This document shows positions 1-8,121 of a stretch of DNA of 64,000 nt, piece after piece. Position numbers and translations under genes: made by a program. Each line of letters begins with the position of its first letter. Position 1 is the first letter of the stretch. Under the pieces are notes generated by a model, which made no database searches, was not told the DNA's origin, and was given only the letters and a program-made list of their open reading frames with translations. The stretch is taken from NCBI GenBank assembly GCA_023396045.1, contig JAEWXD010000002.1, positions 1-64,000 on the forward strand. Reading direction: 5' to 3'. The stretch comes from Bacillota bacterium (GTDB lineage: Bacteria; Bacillota; Clostridia; Christensenellales; Aristaeellaceae).

Positions 1-759
1 TTGCATGGCTTCTCGCAAAGTACAATCAATTTGTTTTGGGTTGGTGATTTCTGCAATTTCTTTGGTTAAGAAATTGTATTTTTCATTATGTTTGCGATTC
101 AAAACACCCTTAGAGTTAAAAGCATAAATTTCTTTAATACCAAAATCTACCATCATTTTAATAATAGAAGAACCTGCTGCACCGGCACCGCTAATTACCA
201 CTTTGCAATCTTCCGGCTTTTTATTTACAAGCTTTAAGGCATTGATTAAGCCTGCAATGGTAACAATTGCTGTGCCGTGTTGGTCATCATGGAAAACAGG
301 GATATCCAGCTCTTCTTTTAAACGACGCTCTATCTCTACGCAACGAGGGGCAGAAATATCTTCCAAGTTAATACCACCAAAAGTTGGGGCAATTTTTTTT
401 ACGATATTTACAATTTCATCGGGGTCCTTGGTATCAAGCATAATAGGAATGGCGTTCACGCCACCAAATTGTTTAAACAGCACTGCCTTACCTTCCATAA
501 CCGGTAGGCCGGCTTCCGGGCCAATGTCGCCAAGGCCAAGAACAGCAGTACCATCGGATACAACAGCTACAATATTACCCTTCCAAGTGTATTTATAGGC
601 ATCGTGTTTATTGGCATGGATTCTTCTGCAAGGTTCTGCTACACCGGGGGAATAAGCAAGCGCCAAGTCTTCCTTGCTTTTCAGTTCACAAGTAGGGCAA
701 ATATCTATTTTGCCAGCAAGTTCTTCATGCAGAACCAAGGCTTTTTCATATACGTTCAT
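1..759 (-). CDS. NAD(P)-dependent malic enzyme (3' end outside the window)
   Basis: This enzyme oxidatively decarboxylates malate to pyruvate in the cytoplasm. The first 253 residues are visible and the reading frame stays open to the window edge, so the gene is partial. It starts with an ATG (complement of 757-759) preceded by AGGAGG. An N-terminal malic domain contains SPGVAEPC, the metal/substrate region FHDDQHGTA near residue 155 and, near residue 190, the dinucleotide-binding glycine motif SGAGAAGSS, which opens the NAD-binding domain. This architecture matches the short bacterial malic enzymes. The start lies 13 bases after the asparaginase stop, so the two genes form an operon that could turn asparagine-derived C4 acids into pyruvate. 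Whether it prefers NAD or NADP cannot be read from this part. Confidence 0.93.
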   Translation of the reverse strand, partial: MNVYEKALVLHEELAGKIDICPTCELKSKEDLALAYSPGVAEPCRRIHANKHDAYKYTWKGNIVAVVSDGTAVLGLGDIGPEAGLPVMEGKAVLFKQFGGVNAIPIMLDTKDPDEIVNIVKKIAPTFGGINLEDISAPRCVEIERRLKEELDIPVFHDDQHGTAIVTIAGLINALKLVNKKPEDCKVVISGAGAAGSSIIKMMVDFGIKEIYAFNSKGVLNRKHNEKYNFLTKEIAEITNPKQIDCTLREAMQ

Positions 760-772
760 GGTTTCCTCCTGT

Positions 773-1774
773 TTAGTAGCGCAGAGAGAAAGATGCTTCT
801 CGTTTACCTGCAAGGCTATTATTGTCGTTATAAATGTTAAAAGGCTTTAAGGCCAAAATGCGTTCTTCATGCTCAGGGGTGAGGGCATCCAAATCCTTTA
901 ATACTTGCAAAATGATAATTGGCCAAGATGTTTCTGTACCATCTGCAAGCTTTAAGCTTACGCCTATACGTTGTTTCTTCAAACCAAAGCCATACACACC
1001 ATTGGAGCCACCTTTGGCAATAATATTCGGATCCATATTCATAATGGAACAAATAAAGTCGGTACCGCGAATCATAAGTGGATGATTATGTATAGTTGGA
1101 ATATAACGTTTGGCAGCTTTTTGCAAGCTTTCGTCTTTAATGGTATCTATACACGCCAAATTTTTATAGGCAATGGCAATGTTTTTGAGTGGTACAGAGA
1201 ACACGGGCACACCACAACCGTCTAAACTGATTTGTGCATCGTTTGTTTCGCTCATTGCGCAAATGGCCTTTTTTACTTCTTTTTGGCAAGGGCTGGAGAT
1301 TTTCCAATATTCATTTACAGGGCCACCCAACTCTCTTTGCAAGAGCATCAGGGCAGTGTGTTTGCCGGAGCAGTTGTGAAAATATTTGCGTTTATCTTTT
1401 CCTTCACGGATAAGCTTCATTTTATGTTCTTCATCTTGCGGCCAAGTAGGGAGCATAATCATATCCTCCTCTTTTAAGCCGGCTTTTTTTGCCATACTTT
1501 CTAAGGCTTGCAAATGACGTTCTTCTGCAATATGAGAAGCAGAAAAAATAACAGCTTCTTGTTCTGTAAAACCGTATTTTTTATCTAAATCACGCGCAAT
1601 CACAGGTAAAGCCTGTATAGGTTTACTAGAACTACGGTAACATGTGATGTTTTCCGGATCACCCAAAGCATGTAGTACATTACCATGCTCGTCAACTACA
1701 CAAAGATTACCCATGTGTACCAAGTCTAACACTTTACCCCGGTACTCACGGGTTAATTCAACATACTTTTCCAT
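773..1774 (-). CDS. L-asparaginase II family protein
   Basis: The 333-residue product belongs to the asparaginase II (Rhizobium etli type) family, which hydrolyses asparagine to aspartate and ammonia and is unrelated to the E. coli AnsA/AnsB fold. Supporting motifs are YRSSSKPIQALP near residue 45, SASHIAEERH near residue 78, NCSGKHTALM near residue 133 and the DGCGVPVFSVPL segment near residue 185; together these hold the Ser-Lys and Cys residues typical of the family. There is no signal peptide, so the protein is cytoplasmic. It is the first gene of an operon with malic enzyme, read from a promoter at 1818-1846. The substrate could be another amide, but the family assignment is firm. Confidence 0.88.
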   Translation of the reverse strand: MEKYVELTREYRGKVLDLVHMGNLCVVDEHGNVLHALGDPENITCYRSSSKPIQALPVIARDLDKKYGFTEQEAVIFSASHIAEERHLQALESMAKKAGLKEEDMIMLPTWPQDEEHKMKLIREGKDKRKYFHNCSGKHTALMLLQRELGGPVNEYWKISSPCQKEVKKAICAMSETNDAQISLDGCGVPVFSVPLKNIAIAYKNLACIDTIKDESLQKAAKRYIPTIHNHPLMIRGTDFICSIMNMDPNIIAKGGSNGVYGFGLKKQRIGVSLKLADGTETSWPIIILQVLKDLDALTPEHEERILALKPFNIYNDNNSLAGKREASFSLRY

Positions 1775-1817
1775 ATACGCCTCTTGTTATGAGATATTTT
1801 GCTTTTTGCATACACAT

Positions 1818-1846
1818 ATTATTGCACTTTAGCATAGGCTTGTCAA
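1818..1846 (-). promoter_or_regulatory. Promoter of the asparaginase operon
   Basis: On the minus strand TTGACA (complement of 1841-1846) is followed after 17 bases by AATAAT (complement of 1818-1823). Its -35 box lies only 9 bases from the -35 box of the divergent cutC promoter. Confidence 0.7.
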
Positions 1847-1855
1847 GGCAAGCGC

Positions 1856-1884
1856 TTGACAGAATTCTGCAAATTTTCAATAAT
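1856..1884 (+). promoter_or_regulatory. Promoter of the cutC operon
   Basis: TTGACA at 1856-1861 is followed after 17 bases by AATAAT at 1879-1884, with the ribosome binding site of cutC 20 bases further on. It is arranged back to back with the asparaginase promoter. Confidence 0.68.
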
Positions 1885-1917
1885 GTAATTATGTAAATTT
1901 ATCGTAGGAGAATGCAC

Positions 1918-2625
1918 ATGATACTCGAATTATGTAGCCAAAGCTACGCAGATGCAAAGCTTGCCGAAAAATATAAAATACCCAGAATAGAGCTCAACTC
2001 TGCCTTGGAGCTGGGTGGATTAAGCCCACAACTTGCTACATTGCAAACAATTAAACGAAATTGTAACATACAGGTTATTGCTATGTTGCGTTTGCGTGGC
2101 GGTGATTTTTGTTACAGCCAAAGTGAGATGCAGGAACTAATTACCACAGCACATCTATTATTACAAAACGGCGCAGACGGTTTGGCTTTTGGTGCAAATA
2201 CTGCAAACGGTGGTATAGAGCAAACACAAACAAAGCAAATTGTAAATATTTGTAAAGAATATGGCAAGGAATTTGTTTTTCACCGTGCGTTTGATGTACA
2301 AAATAATATAGAAGAAATAGAAATTTTAATTGCTTTAGGGGCTAATCGTTTGCTTACCAGCGGTATGTGCAAAACCGCTTGGGAAGGTAGAGAAAACCTG
2401 CGCCAAATGCAAACACGTTATGGAAAACACATTGAAATATTAGCCGGCAGCGGTGTAAATGCAGGCAATGCAAAACAAATACTGAACTATACCGGTGTAG
2501 AACAAATCCACGGCAGTTTTAGCATAGCCTGTGAAAGCAAAAGCCAAAACGAAGTAAGCTTTGGCAGCTACCTTACCTGTAATGAAGCAAAATTACAAGC
2601 CTTACAAAAAGAATTGATGTGGTAA
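1918..2625 (+). CDS. cutC: CutC family protein
   Basis: The product (235 residues) is a CutC-type TIM-barrel protein. The family is historically linked to copper tolerance, but its biochemical role is unsettled. Diagnostic stretches are LELCSQSYADA at the N-terminus, GGLSPQ near residue 32, MLRLRGGDF near residue 55, GADGLAFG near residue 85, VFHRAFD near residue 122 and the barrel end with LAGSGVNAGN near residue 180. An upstream ATG at 1912 sits only one base after GTAGGAG (1904-1910), so the ATG at 1918 with a 7-base spacing is the better start. It is translationally coupled to the NUDIX gene that follows. No copper-related neighbour is visible. Confidence 0.88.
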   Translation: MILELCSQSYADAKLAEKYKIPRIELNSALELGGLSPQLATLQTIKRNCNIQVIAMLRLRGGDFCYSQSEMQELITTAHLLLQNGADGLAFGANTANGGIEQTQTKQIVNICKEYGKEFVFHRAFDVQNNIEEIEILIALGANRLLTSGMCKTAWEGRENLRQMQTRYGKHIEILAGSGVNAGNAKQILNYTGVEQIHGSFSIACESKSQNEVSFGSYLTCNEAKLQALQKELMW

Positions 2626-3170
2626 TGATGGAAGAATTGTTTTTAGAATTGCAAGATACACAATGGCCCTTAGACTATATAAACCACGATAGGCAAATTG
2701 CACGCGCCATTGTAATAGATGAAAACCATCAGTTTTATTTTATAAGAGTTCACCGTGATGACGACTTTGGCAAAGCCACACTTATAGAAACTGCCGGTGG
2801 CGGTGTAGAACCAAACGAAAGTGTTGAAGCCGCCATACAAAGAGAATTGCACGAAGAATTAGGTGCAAAAGTAGAAATACTTTGCAAACTGGGTGTGGTG
2901 AGCGACTATTACAACAAAGTACACAGGCATAACATTAACCACTATTTTTTATGCAAAGCCATAGCTTTTGGTGCAACATCCATGACACAGCAGGAAAAAG
3001 AAGATTTTCACCTCTCTACATTGTGCATAAGCTACGAACAGGCCTTGCAAGAATATAAGACCTCTGCCCAATACCCTTTGGGAAAATTGCTTGCACAAAG
3101 AGAGTTGCCTGTCTTACAAAAAGCAGTGGAGTGGCTCAGCGAACACGAGAAAAAAACTGCACTCTTATGA
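2625..3170 (+). CDS. NUDIX hydrolase
   Basis: The product (about 181 residues) hydrolyses some nucleoside diphosphate linked to another moiety. A complete NUDIX box runs from GGVEPNESVEA to RELHEELGA near residues 57-78, including the metal-binding glutamates of REXXEE. The chosen start is the ATG that overlaps the CutC stop codon (TAATG at 2623-2627), which implies translational coupling. A GTG at 2619 and an ATG at 2628 are alternatives. The C-terminal half (residues 110-180) resembles no specific subfamily that I recognise, so the substrate is unknown. It is not a MutT: it is longer and the residues around the box differ. Confidence 0.85.
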   Translation: MMEELFLELQDTQWPLDYINHDRQIARAIVIDENHQFYFIRVHRDDDFGKATLIETAGGGVEPNESVEAAIQRELHEELGAKVEILCKLGVVSDYYNKVHRHNINHYFLCKAIAFGATSMTQQEKEDFHLSTLCISYEQALQEYKTSAQYPLGKLLAQRELPVLQKAVEWLSEHEKKTALL

Positions 3171-3251
3171 AAGCAAGCATAATAGCACTATCAATCATCT
3201 TACTTTACAACAGATACCCTGCATTTAAAAAGCAAATTTGAGGTTACAACA

Positions 3252-3749
3252 ATGATTTTACGAAAAGCGTTGGAAAATGAAGCCAAACTTGCCTACCAAT
3301 GTATAGACGAGGCAAGGAACTATCAACAATCGCTTGGCTTTATACAGTGGCATGCGGGCTACCCTAACATGACCACCATAAAAGAAGATATTCAAAAAGG
3401 CATAGGTTATGTGTTTGAGGAAGACGGAAAGATATTGGGCTATTGCTGTATACTGCTTGGCGATGAACCAGCCTACCACGAAATAGAGGGCACATGGCTT
3501 ACAGAACGCCCCTACGGCGTTGTGCATAGAATGGGCTTTAATAATGCCAGCCGTGGCAAAGGCTATTCTGCCCCTGCTTTTGCAAGCATAAAAGAATTTT
3601 GCCTTGCACAAGGTTATACTGCTGTACGCATTGATACACAAGAAGAAAATAAAGTAATGCAACATATATTGCAAAAAGAAGGCTTTGTGCAATGCGGTAT
3701 TATTTTTTATGACAACGGGCCAAGATTGGCTTATGAATGGGATGCATGA
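3252..3749 (+). CDS. GNAT family acetyltransferase
   Basis: The product (165 residues) fits the acetyl-CoA-dependent N-acetyltransferase fold. It opens with ILRKALENEAKLAYQCID, has a central GYCCILL strand near residue 63, an MGFNNASRGKGYS acetyl-CoA loop near residues 94-106 (the R/Q-x-x-G-x-G/A signature), and a late AVRIDTQEENKVMQHIL segment typical of motif B. GAGG at 3240-3243 gives an 8-base spacing to the ATG. The substrate is unknown. It probably belongs to the cutC-NUDIX transcription unit, from which it is separated by about 80 bases without an evident promoter. A terminator hairpin follows at 3815-3857. Confidence 0.85.
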   Translation: MILRKALENEAKLAYQCIDEARNYQQSLGFIQWHAGYPNMTTIKEDIQKGIGYVFEEDGKILGYCCILLGDEPAYHEIEGTWLTERPYGVVHRMGFNNASRGKGYSAPAFASIKEFCLAQGYTAVRIDTQEENKVMQHILQKEGFVQCGIIFYDNGPRLAYEWDA

Positions 3750-3814
3750 TAATTCAATAAATTTTTTCTACCTGCCGCATACATTCTTAAAATAACAATT
3801 TCATAAGCAGATAC

Positions 3815-3857
3815 TTGTTTGCCACACAAAACTTTTTTTGTTTGGCAAACAATTTTT
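3815..3857 (+). terminator. Hairpin terminator after the GNAT gene
   Basis: Ten-base perfect arms TTGTTTGCCA (3815-3824) and TGGCAAACAA (3843-3852) with an inner AAAC/GTTT pairing are followed by TTTTT. A role as an operator of the zinc importer cannot be excluded, because the repeat lies upstream of its promoter. Confidence 0.55.
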
Positions 3858-3985
3858 ATGGGTAAAAAAATATTGGTTAGTTATATTTTACTGCAGAGCA
3901 TTGCAAACATATACAGATAAAGTAAAATATATAATAACAATTAAGTTATTTTTAATTTTTATGTTGAATATTTGCTTAACGTTCA

Positions 3986-4014
3986 TTGACAAAAACCTTT
4001 GTATTAGCTATACT
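3986..4014 (+). promoter_or_regulatory. Promoter of the zinc importer operon
   Basis: TTGACA at 3986-3991, a 17-base spacer and TATACT at 4009-4014, placed 34 bases before the znuA start. No convincing Zur or AdcR box could be named around it. Confidence 0.8.
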
Positions 4015-4047
4015 ATTAAGGTTACTAACATGTATTGGAGAAACATT

Positions 4048-4884
4048 ATGTGGAAAAAATATGTACTTTTATTTTGCGCTTTTTGTTTGTTGCTTAGCTC
4101 TGTGGCCCAAGCACAAGAAAATCAAATTGCCGTTACCATATTACCCTTACAAGCCTTTGCAGACAAAATTACAGGCGGCACTATACCCGTAATGGTGGCT
4201 GTACCTCAAGGCGCCAGCCCTGAAAGCTATGAACCAAGCCCTAAAGAAATGGAAAGTTTAAGTAAGGCCTCTGTCTATTTTTCCATTGGTATGCCAGCGG
4301 AAGCCATTAAAATTACACCCTTTTTGCAAGAAAATACCAAAATAGTAAATCTTGCCCAATTGGTAAGCGCCAATTATCCTGATTTAGAAATTAATCACGA
4401 AAGAGACCCGCATATTTGGCTCAGCATTGCACGCAGCAAGTTTATGGTACAAACCATGTGCGAAACACTTGTAGAAATCTATCCCAACCAAAAAGAAGTT
4501 TTTGAAAAAAACACTGCCGCTTTTTTACAGGAATTAGACGCACTGGATAGCTATATCAAAACTTCTTTGAAAGGAATTAAAGACAATAAATTCATTGCCT
4601 TCCACCCTGCATTTCAATATTTTGCCGAAGAATATGGGCTTGAAATGTTCTCTTTAGAAGAACATGGCCATGAAGCAACCGTACGGCAGTTAGAAATGCG
4701 TTTACAACTGGCAAAAGAAAAAAATATCAAAGTTATCTTTATTCAAGACGAAATCAGCTCCAGGCAAGCCACTGCATTTGCAGATGCCGTGGGCGGTAAA
4801 GTATTAAAGCTCAGCCCTTTGGCCTATGAGTATGTAAACAATATGAAAGCCATGACCGACGTTTTGGCAGAGGTATTAAAATAA
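4048..4884 (+). CDS. znuA: Zinc/manganese ABC transporter, substrate-binding protein
   Basis: The 278-residue protein is a cluster A-I metal-binding protein that captures Zn(II) or Mn(II) outside the cytoplasmic membrane. The start at 4048 follows GGAG with proper spacing; the open frame extends upstream to 3838 but without a start that makes sense. A signal peptide ends in VAQA, with no lipobox cysteine. The family fold shows in VTILPLQAFADKITGG near the mature N-terminus, HERDPHIWLS (metal His) near residue 115, FIAFHPAFQYFAEEYGL near residue 180 and FIQDEISSRQA near residue 230. The usual acidic/His-rich loop of ZnuA is missing, so Mn or Fe specificity is possible. Its stop overlaps the znuC start (TAATG). 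Confidence 0.9.
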   Translation: MWKKYVLLFCAFCLLLSSVAQAQENQIAVTILPLQAFADKITGGTIPVMVAVPQGASPESYEPSPKEMESLSKASVYFSIGMPAEAIKITPFLQENTKIVNLAQLVSANYPDLEINHERDPHIWLSIARSKFMVQTMCETLVEIYPNQKEVFEKNTAAFLQELDALDSYIKTSLKGIKDNKFIAFHPAFQYFAEEYGLEMFSLEEHGHEATVRQLEMRLQLAKEKNIKVIFIQDEISSRQATAFADAVGGKVLKLSPLAYEYVNNMKAMTDVLAEVLK

Positions 4885-5657
4885 TGAACATTATTGAAAC
4901 CAAACATCTTTTTGTAGAGTTTGGCGAAACACAAGCCCTTACAGATGTAAACTTGCAAGTGCAGGAAGGCGACTATGTAGCCATCATTGGACCCAACGGT
5001 GGCGGTAAGACCACATTGCTCAACAGCATCATCGGTTTACAAAAACCATGCCGCGGCAATGTGCAGCTCTTTGGCAAAACACCAACACAAGCACGCACAC
5101 ACGTAGGCTTTGTGCCGCAGTTTGGCAAAATGAACAAGCGTTTCCCCATAAGTGTACACGAGGCGGTGCTCACGGGTGCATTAAAATCTGCCATACATCC
5201 TTTTTTCAGGTATAGTGCCCAAGATAAAGCACAAGCCATGGAAAAATTAGAGCAGCTTGGCATTGCCCATTTGCACAACAGGCAAATAAGCAAGCTGAGT
5301 GGGGGCGAATTTCAACGCATGCTGATTGCAAGAGCCTTGATGAATAACCCGCGTTTGCTTTTGTTAGACGAGCCTACAAGCAGTATAGACCCGCAAAGCA
5401 GGGAATTAATATACGCACTGCTCAAAGATTTTAATAAACAAGGCAGCATTGTAATGGTAAGCCATGACTTAGTTGCCGTATCCAGCCATGTAAAAAGCAT
5501 TGTATGCTTAAATAAAAATTTAATTTACCATGGCGAGCCTGAACTTTCTGAAAATACGGTGCAACAGCTTTATGGTTGCCCTGTGGATTTAATTGCCCAC
5601 GGTGTGCCCCATAGAGTGTTAAAGCACCATCACCATGAGGGATGTAATTGTGTTTAA
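4884..5657 (+). CDS. znuC: Zinc/manganese ABC transporter, ATP-binding protein
   Basis: This is the cytoplasmic ATPase of the metal importer (257 residues). Walker A GPNGGGKTT lies near residue 36, the ABC signature LSGGEFQR near residue 137, Walker B LLLLDEPTS near residue 157 and the switch histidine in MVSHD near residue 190. The C-terminus ends in HHHHEGCNC, a short His/Cys cluster able to hold a metal ion, as seen in some metal ABC ATPases. Its end overlaps the permease gene, which shows a coupled znuA-znuC-znuB operon. Confidence 0.93.
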   Translation: MNIIETKHLFVEFGETQALTDVNLQVQEGDYVAIIGPNGGGKTTLLNSIIGLQKPCRGNVQLFGKTPTQARTHVGFVPQFGKMNKRFPISVHEAVLTGALKSAIHPFFRYSAQDKAQAMEKLEQLGIAHLHNRQISKLSGGEFQRMLIARALMNNPRLLLLDEPTSSIDPQSRELIYALLKDFNKQGSIVMVSHDLVAVSSHVKSIVCLNKNLIYHGEPELSENTVQQLYGCPVDLIAHGVPHRVLKHHHHEGCNCV

Positions 5658-6480
5658 TATTTTTAATAGCCCCTTTATGCAAAATGCACTTTTGGCTTGC
5701 ATATTTAGCAGCATCATTTGCGGCATCATCGGTATTGTAATTACCGAAAAAAAATTGGTAATGATGAGTGGAGGCATAGCGCACACTGCCTATGGCGGTG
5801 TTGGCTTAGGTTACTTTTTAGGCTTTGAACCCATGATTGGCGCTATACTGTTTAGCATTGCCAGTGCTTTTAGCATAGGTTTTATACAAAAGAAGAGCAA
5901 ACTGAACGCAGATATGATAATTGGCCTATTATGGAGCTTTGGCATGGCTTTAGGCATACTCTTTTTTACCATGACCACGGGTTATAAAGCCAGTTTAGAA
6001 AGCTACTTGTTTGGCAATGTGCTTTCTGTACTGCGCAGTGATATTATTACCATTGCATGCCTCAGTTTATTTGTACTGCTTACCTTTATCATATTCAAGG
6101 AAGATTGGAAAAGCTATTTGTTTGACGAGCAATTTGCTTGGCTTAAAGGTCAGAATACTATGTTTTTTCAATACTTTATGTTGATATTGATTGCGCTTAG
6201 CATTGTGGCCCTCATTCATGTAGTAGGCATTATATTGGTTATCGCCATGCTCACCGCCCCAGCTGCTTCTGCCGGCTTACTAAGTAAGCGCTTTGGCATG
6301 CGCATGGTGTTTGCCGTGATGATTGGTTTTATTAACTGTATGATCGGTTTATACATAAGCTATTACCTGAATATAGCCACCGGGGCTTGTATTGTTGTGG
6401 TTTCCATACTTACCTATTTTATATTATTTATTATAAAAAACAGCAAAAGGAAATTTGAACGAAAACAAAAAATCACATAA
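5635..6480 (+). CDS. znuB: Zinc/manganese ABC transporter, permease
   Basis: This is the membrane subunit of the ABC-3 family (281 residues from the ATG). About eight hydrophobic segments alternate with short loops; SGGIAHTAYGGVGLGYFLG near residue 45 and AMLTAPAASAGLL near residue 205 are typical of the family. The gene overlaps znuC by 23 bases. A GTG at 5650 has a better-placed ribosome binding site (GAGGGA at 5637-5642) and could be the true start, giving 276 residues. The operon ends at a strong terminator at 6501-6530. Confidence 0.9.
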   Translation: MRDVIVFNIFNSPFMQNALLACIFSSIICGIIGIVITEKKLVMMSGGIAHTAYGGVGLGYFLGFEPMIGAILFSIASAFSIGFIQKKSKLNADMIIGLLWSFGMALGILFFTMTTGYKASLESYLFGNVLSVLRSDIITIACLSLFVLLTFIIFKEDWKSYLFDEQFAWLKGQNTMFFQYFMLILIALSIVALIHVVGIILVIAMLTAPAASAGLLSKRFGMRMVFAVMIGFINCMIGLYISYYLNIATGACIVVVSILTYFILFIIKNSKRKFERKQKIT

Positions 6481-6500
6481 AACCGCTTAAGTTTTGAGCA

Positions 6501-6530
6501 AGATGTTCTTAAAAATAGAACATCTTTTTT
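6501..6530 (+). terminator. Rho-independent terminator after znuB
   Basis: Nine-base perfect stem AGATGTTCT/AGAACATCT with a 7-base loop, followed by a run of T. Confidence 0.9.
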
Positions 6531-6623
6531 ATTGTTCAGCATTTATTATACTTATATACGGTACATTAACCGGCTATTTTTGCGATAAAAACAAATAAAA
6601 GGTATCATTTGTTACAAAACATC

Positions 6624-6651
6624 TTGCGTTTATTGTAAAAGCTGTTATAAT
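6624..6651 (+). promoter_or_regulatory. Promoter of the CUT1 sugar importer
   Basis: TTGCGT at 6624-6629, a 16-base spacer and a perfect TATAAT at 6646-6651, about 50 bases before the binding-protein start. Confidence 0.7.
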
Positions 6652-6703
6652 AAAACATATTAATTATATGAACTTCGGTTCAAAAATATGGAGGTATTCT
6701 TTT

Positions 6704-7969
6704 ATGAAAAAGAGTATTGCGTTATTACTTACCGCCATGCTATTGCTTGGCATGTGTGCAACTGTTTTTGCAGCAGAAGAAGAAACCTTAACCGTTTGGT
6801 GCTGGGACCCTAACTTCAATATTTATGCTATGCAAGAAGCAGAAAAAATTTATCAAAAAGATCACCCTAACTTCAAACTAAACATAGTTGAAAAAGCATG
6901 GGACGATGTGCAAACCGGTATCACCACCGCTGCAGGTGGCGACATGAGCATTTTGCCTGACATTATGTTGGTGCAAGACATGGCATTCAGAAAAAACGTT
7001 GCCAACTTCCCAGAAGTATTTGCAGACATTACCGAAAGCGGTATCGCATTTGACAAATTTTCCCCAAGCAAAGTTGGCTACTCTGTAGTAGACGGCAAAA
7101 ATTATGGCGTTCCATTTGATAACGGTGCTGCCATTGCTGCTTACAGAACCGACATTTTAGAACAAGCTGGCTTTAAAGCTTCTGATTTAAACGACATTAC
7201 CTGGACAAGATTTATTGAAATCGGTAAAGAAGTATTGGCTAAAACAGGCGTACCTATGTTTGCTTACAGCCCGGCTGATGCCGACTTTTTAACCATGTTA
7301 CTACAATCCATGGGTACTTCCATGTTTACAGAAGATGGTAAGGTAAACCTGAACAACAACCCCGGCATTCATGAAATGATTAAAATTTACAAAGAACTTC
7401 GCGATGCAGGCATTTATGTAGAAGTTCAAAACTGGGACGAATATTGCCGTGCAAACGTTACCGGCGGTTGCGTAGGTACCATTCAAGGTTGCTGGTTTAT
7501 TGGCACATTAACAAGTGCTCCTGAATTGGAAGGCAAATGGGCTATCGTAAATGCACCTAAGGCTGAAATTGAAGGCGCAAGCAACTACACTGCAAACGGC
7601 GGTTCTTCTTGGGCAATTACAAGCAATGCTAAAAACAAAGAATTGGCTGCAGATTTCTTAGCCAAAACTTTTGCCGGCAGCGTTGAATTATATGACACCA
7701 TTTTAGAAAAAGCCGGTGCTATTGCAACCTACTTGCCAGCAGCAGATTCTGATGTATATGGTAAAGAACAAGCTTTCTTTGGCGGCCAAAAAGTGTACCA
7801 AGACATCGTAAACTTCGGTAGTAAAATTCCTACCATTACCATTGGTGTGTACCACTATGAAGCACGCAATGCTTTAAGCATCGCCGTACAAGAAATTGTA
7901 AATGGTGCAGAAGAACAAGCAGCACTTGATAAAGCACAACAAGACGTTGAATTTAACATGGGCCTATAA
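6704..7969 (+). CDS. CUT1 sugar ABC transporter, substrate-binding protein
   Basis: The 421-residue product is a family-1 extracellular solute-binding protein of the maltose/oligosaccharide type. GGAGG at 6690-6694 fixes the start at 6704. The leader ends in TVFA before AEEETLTVWCWDP. A cysteine in the leader (LLGMC) does not fit a lipobox because methionine precedes it. Family features are LTVWCWD at the mature start, PDIMLVQDM near residue 85, YGVPFDNGAAIAAYRTDIL near residue 130 and the GGSSWAITSNAKNKELAADFL region near residue 305. The two permease genes follow after a double hairpin. No ATPase is in this operon, so a shared MsmK/MalK-type ATPase elsewhere is expected. The sugar is not known. 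Confidence 0.9.
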   Translation: MKKSIALLLTAMLLLGMCATVFAAEEETLTVWCWDPNFNIYAMQEAEKIYQKDHPNFKLNIVEKAWDDVQTGITTAAGGDMSILPDIMLVQDMAFRKNVANFPEVFADITESGIAFDKFSPSKVGYSVVDGKNYGVPFDNGAAIAAYRTDILEQAGFKASDLNDITWTRFIEIGKEVLAKTGVPMFAYSPADADFLTMLLQSMGTSMFTEDGKVNLNNNPGIHEMIKIYKELRDAGIYVEVQNWDEYCRANVTGGCVGTIQGCWFIGTLTSAPELEGKWAIVNAPKAEIEGASNYTANGGSSWAITSNAKNKELAADFLAKTFAGSVELYDTILEKAGAIATYLPAADSDVYGKEQAFFGGQKVYQDIVNFGSKIPTITIGVYHYEARNALSIAVQEIVNGAEEQAALDKAQQDVEFNMGL

Positions 7970-7987
7970 TTGATCCTGTATCATTTT

Positions 7988-8062
7988 GCCGAGAAGCTAT
8001 AATAGCCTCTCGGCGTATTTAAAAATCCCCTAAGTTCAAAGCCTTAGAGGATTTTTAAATAC
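7988..8062 (+). promoter_or_regulatory. Tandem hairpins between binding-protein and permease genes
   Basis: The first hairpin pairs GCCGAGA (7988-7994) with TCTCGGC (8008-8014). The second has 14-base perfect arms (8015-8028 and 8049-8062) plus an inner CTAAG/CTTAG stem. Neither has a clean T-run, so they look like RNA-stabilising or partial-termination structures that lower permease expression relative to the binding protein. Confidence 0.8.
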
Positions 8063-8121
8063 GATATAGCAAAGAGCCGCCGGCTCAATTTGTTCAAAAT
8101 ATATAGAAAGGATTCTGCAAT

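Noticed and set aside
203..598. A plus-strand frame of 131 codons.
   Set aside because: It is the antisense shadow of the malic enzyme gene, which has clear family motifs on the other strand.
3167..3241. A 24-codon ORF overlapping the NUDIX stop (ATGA) and starting with a hydrophobic stretch.
   Set aside because: It is too short for coding evidence and has no ribosome binding site of its own; it could equally be the leader of the GNAT message.
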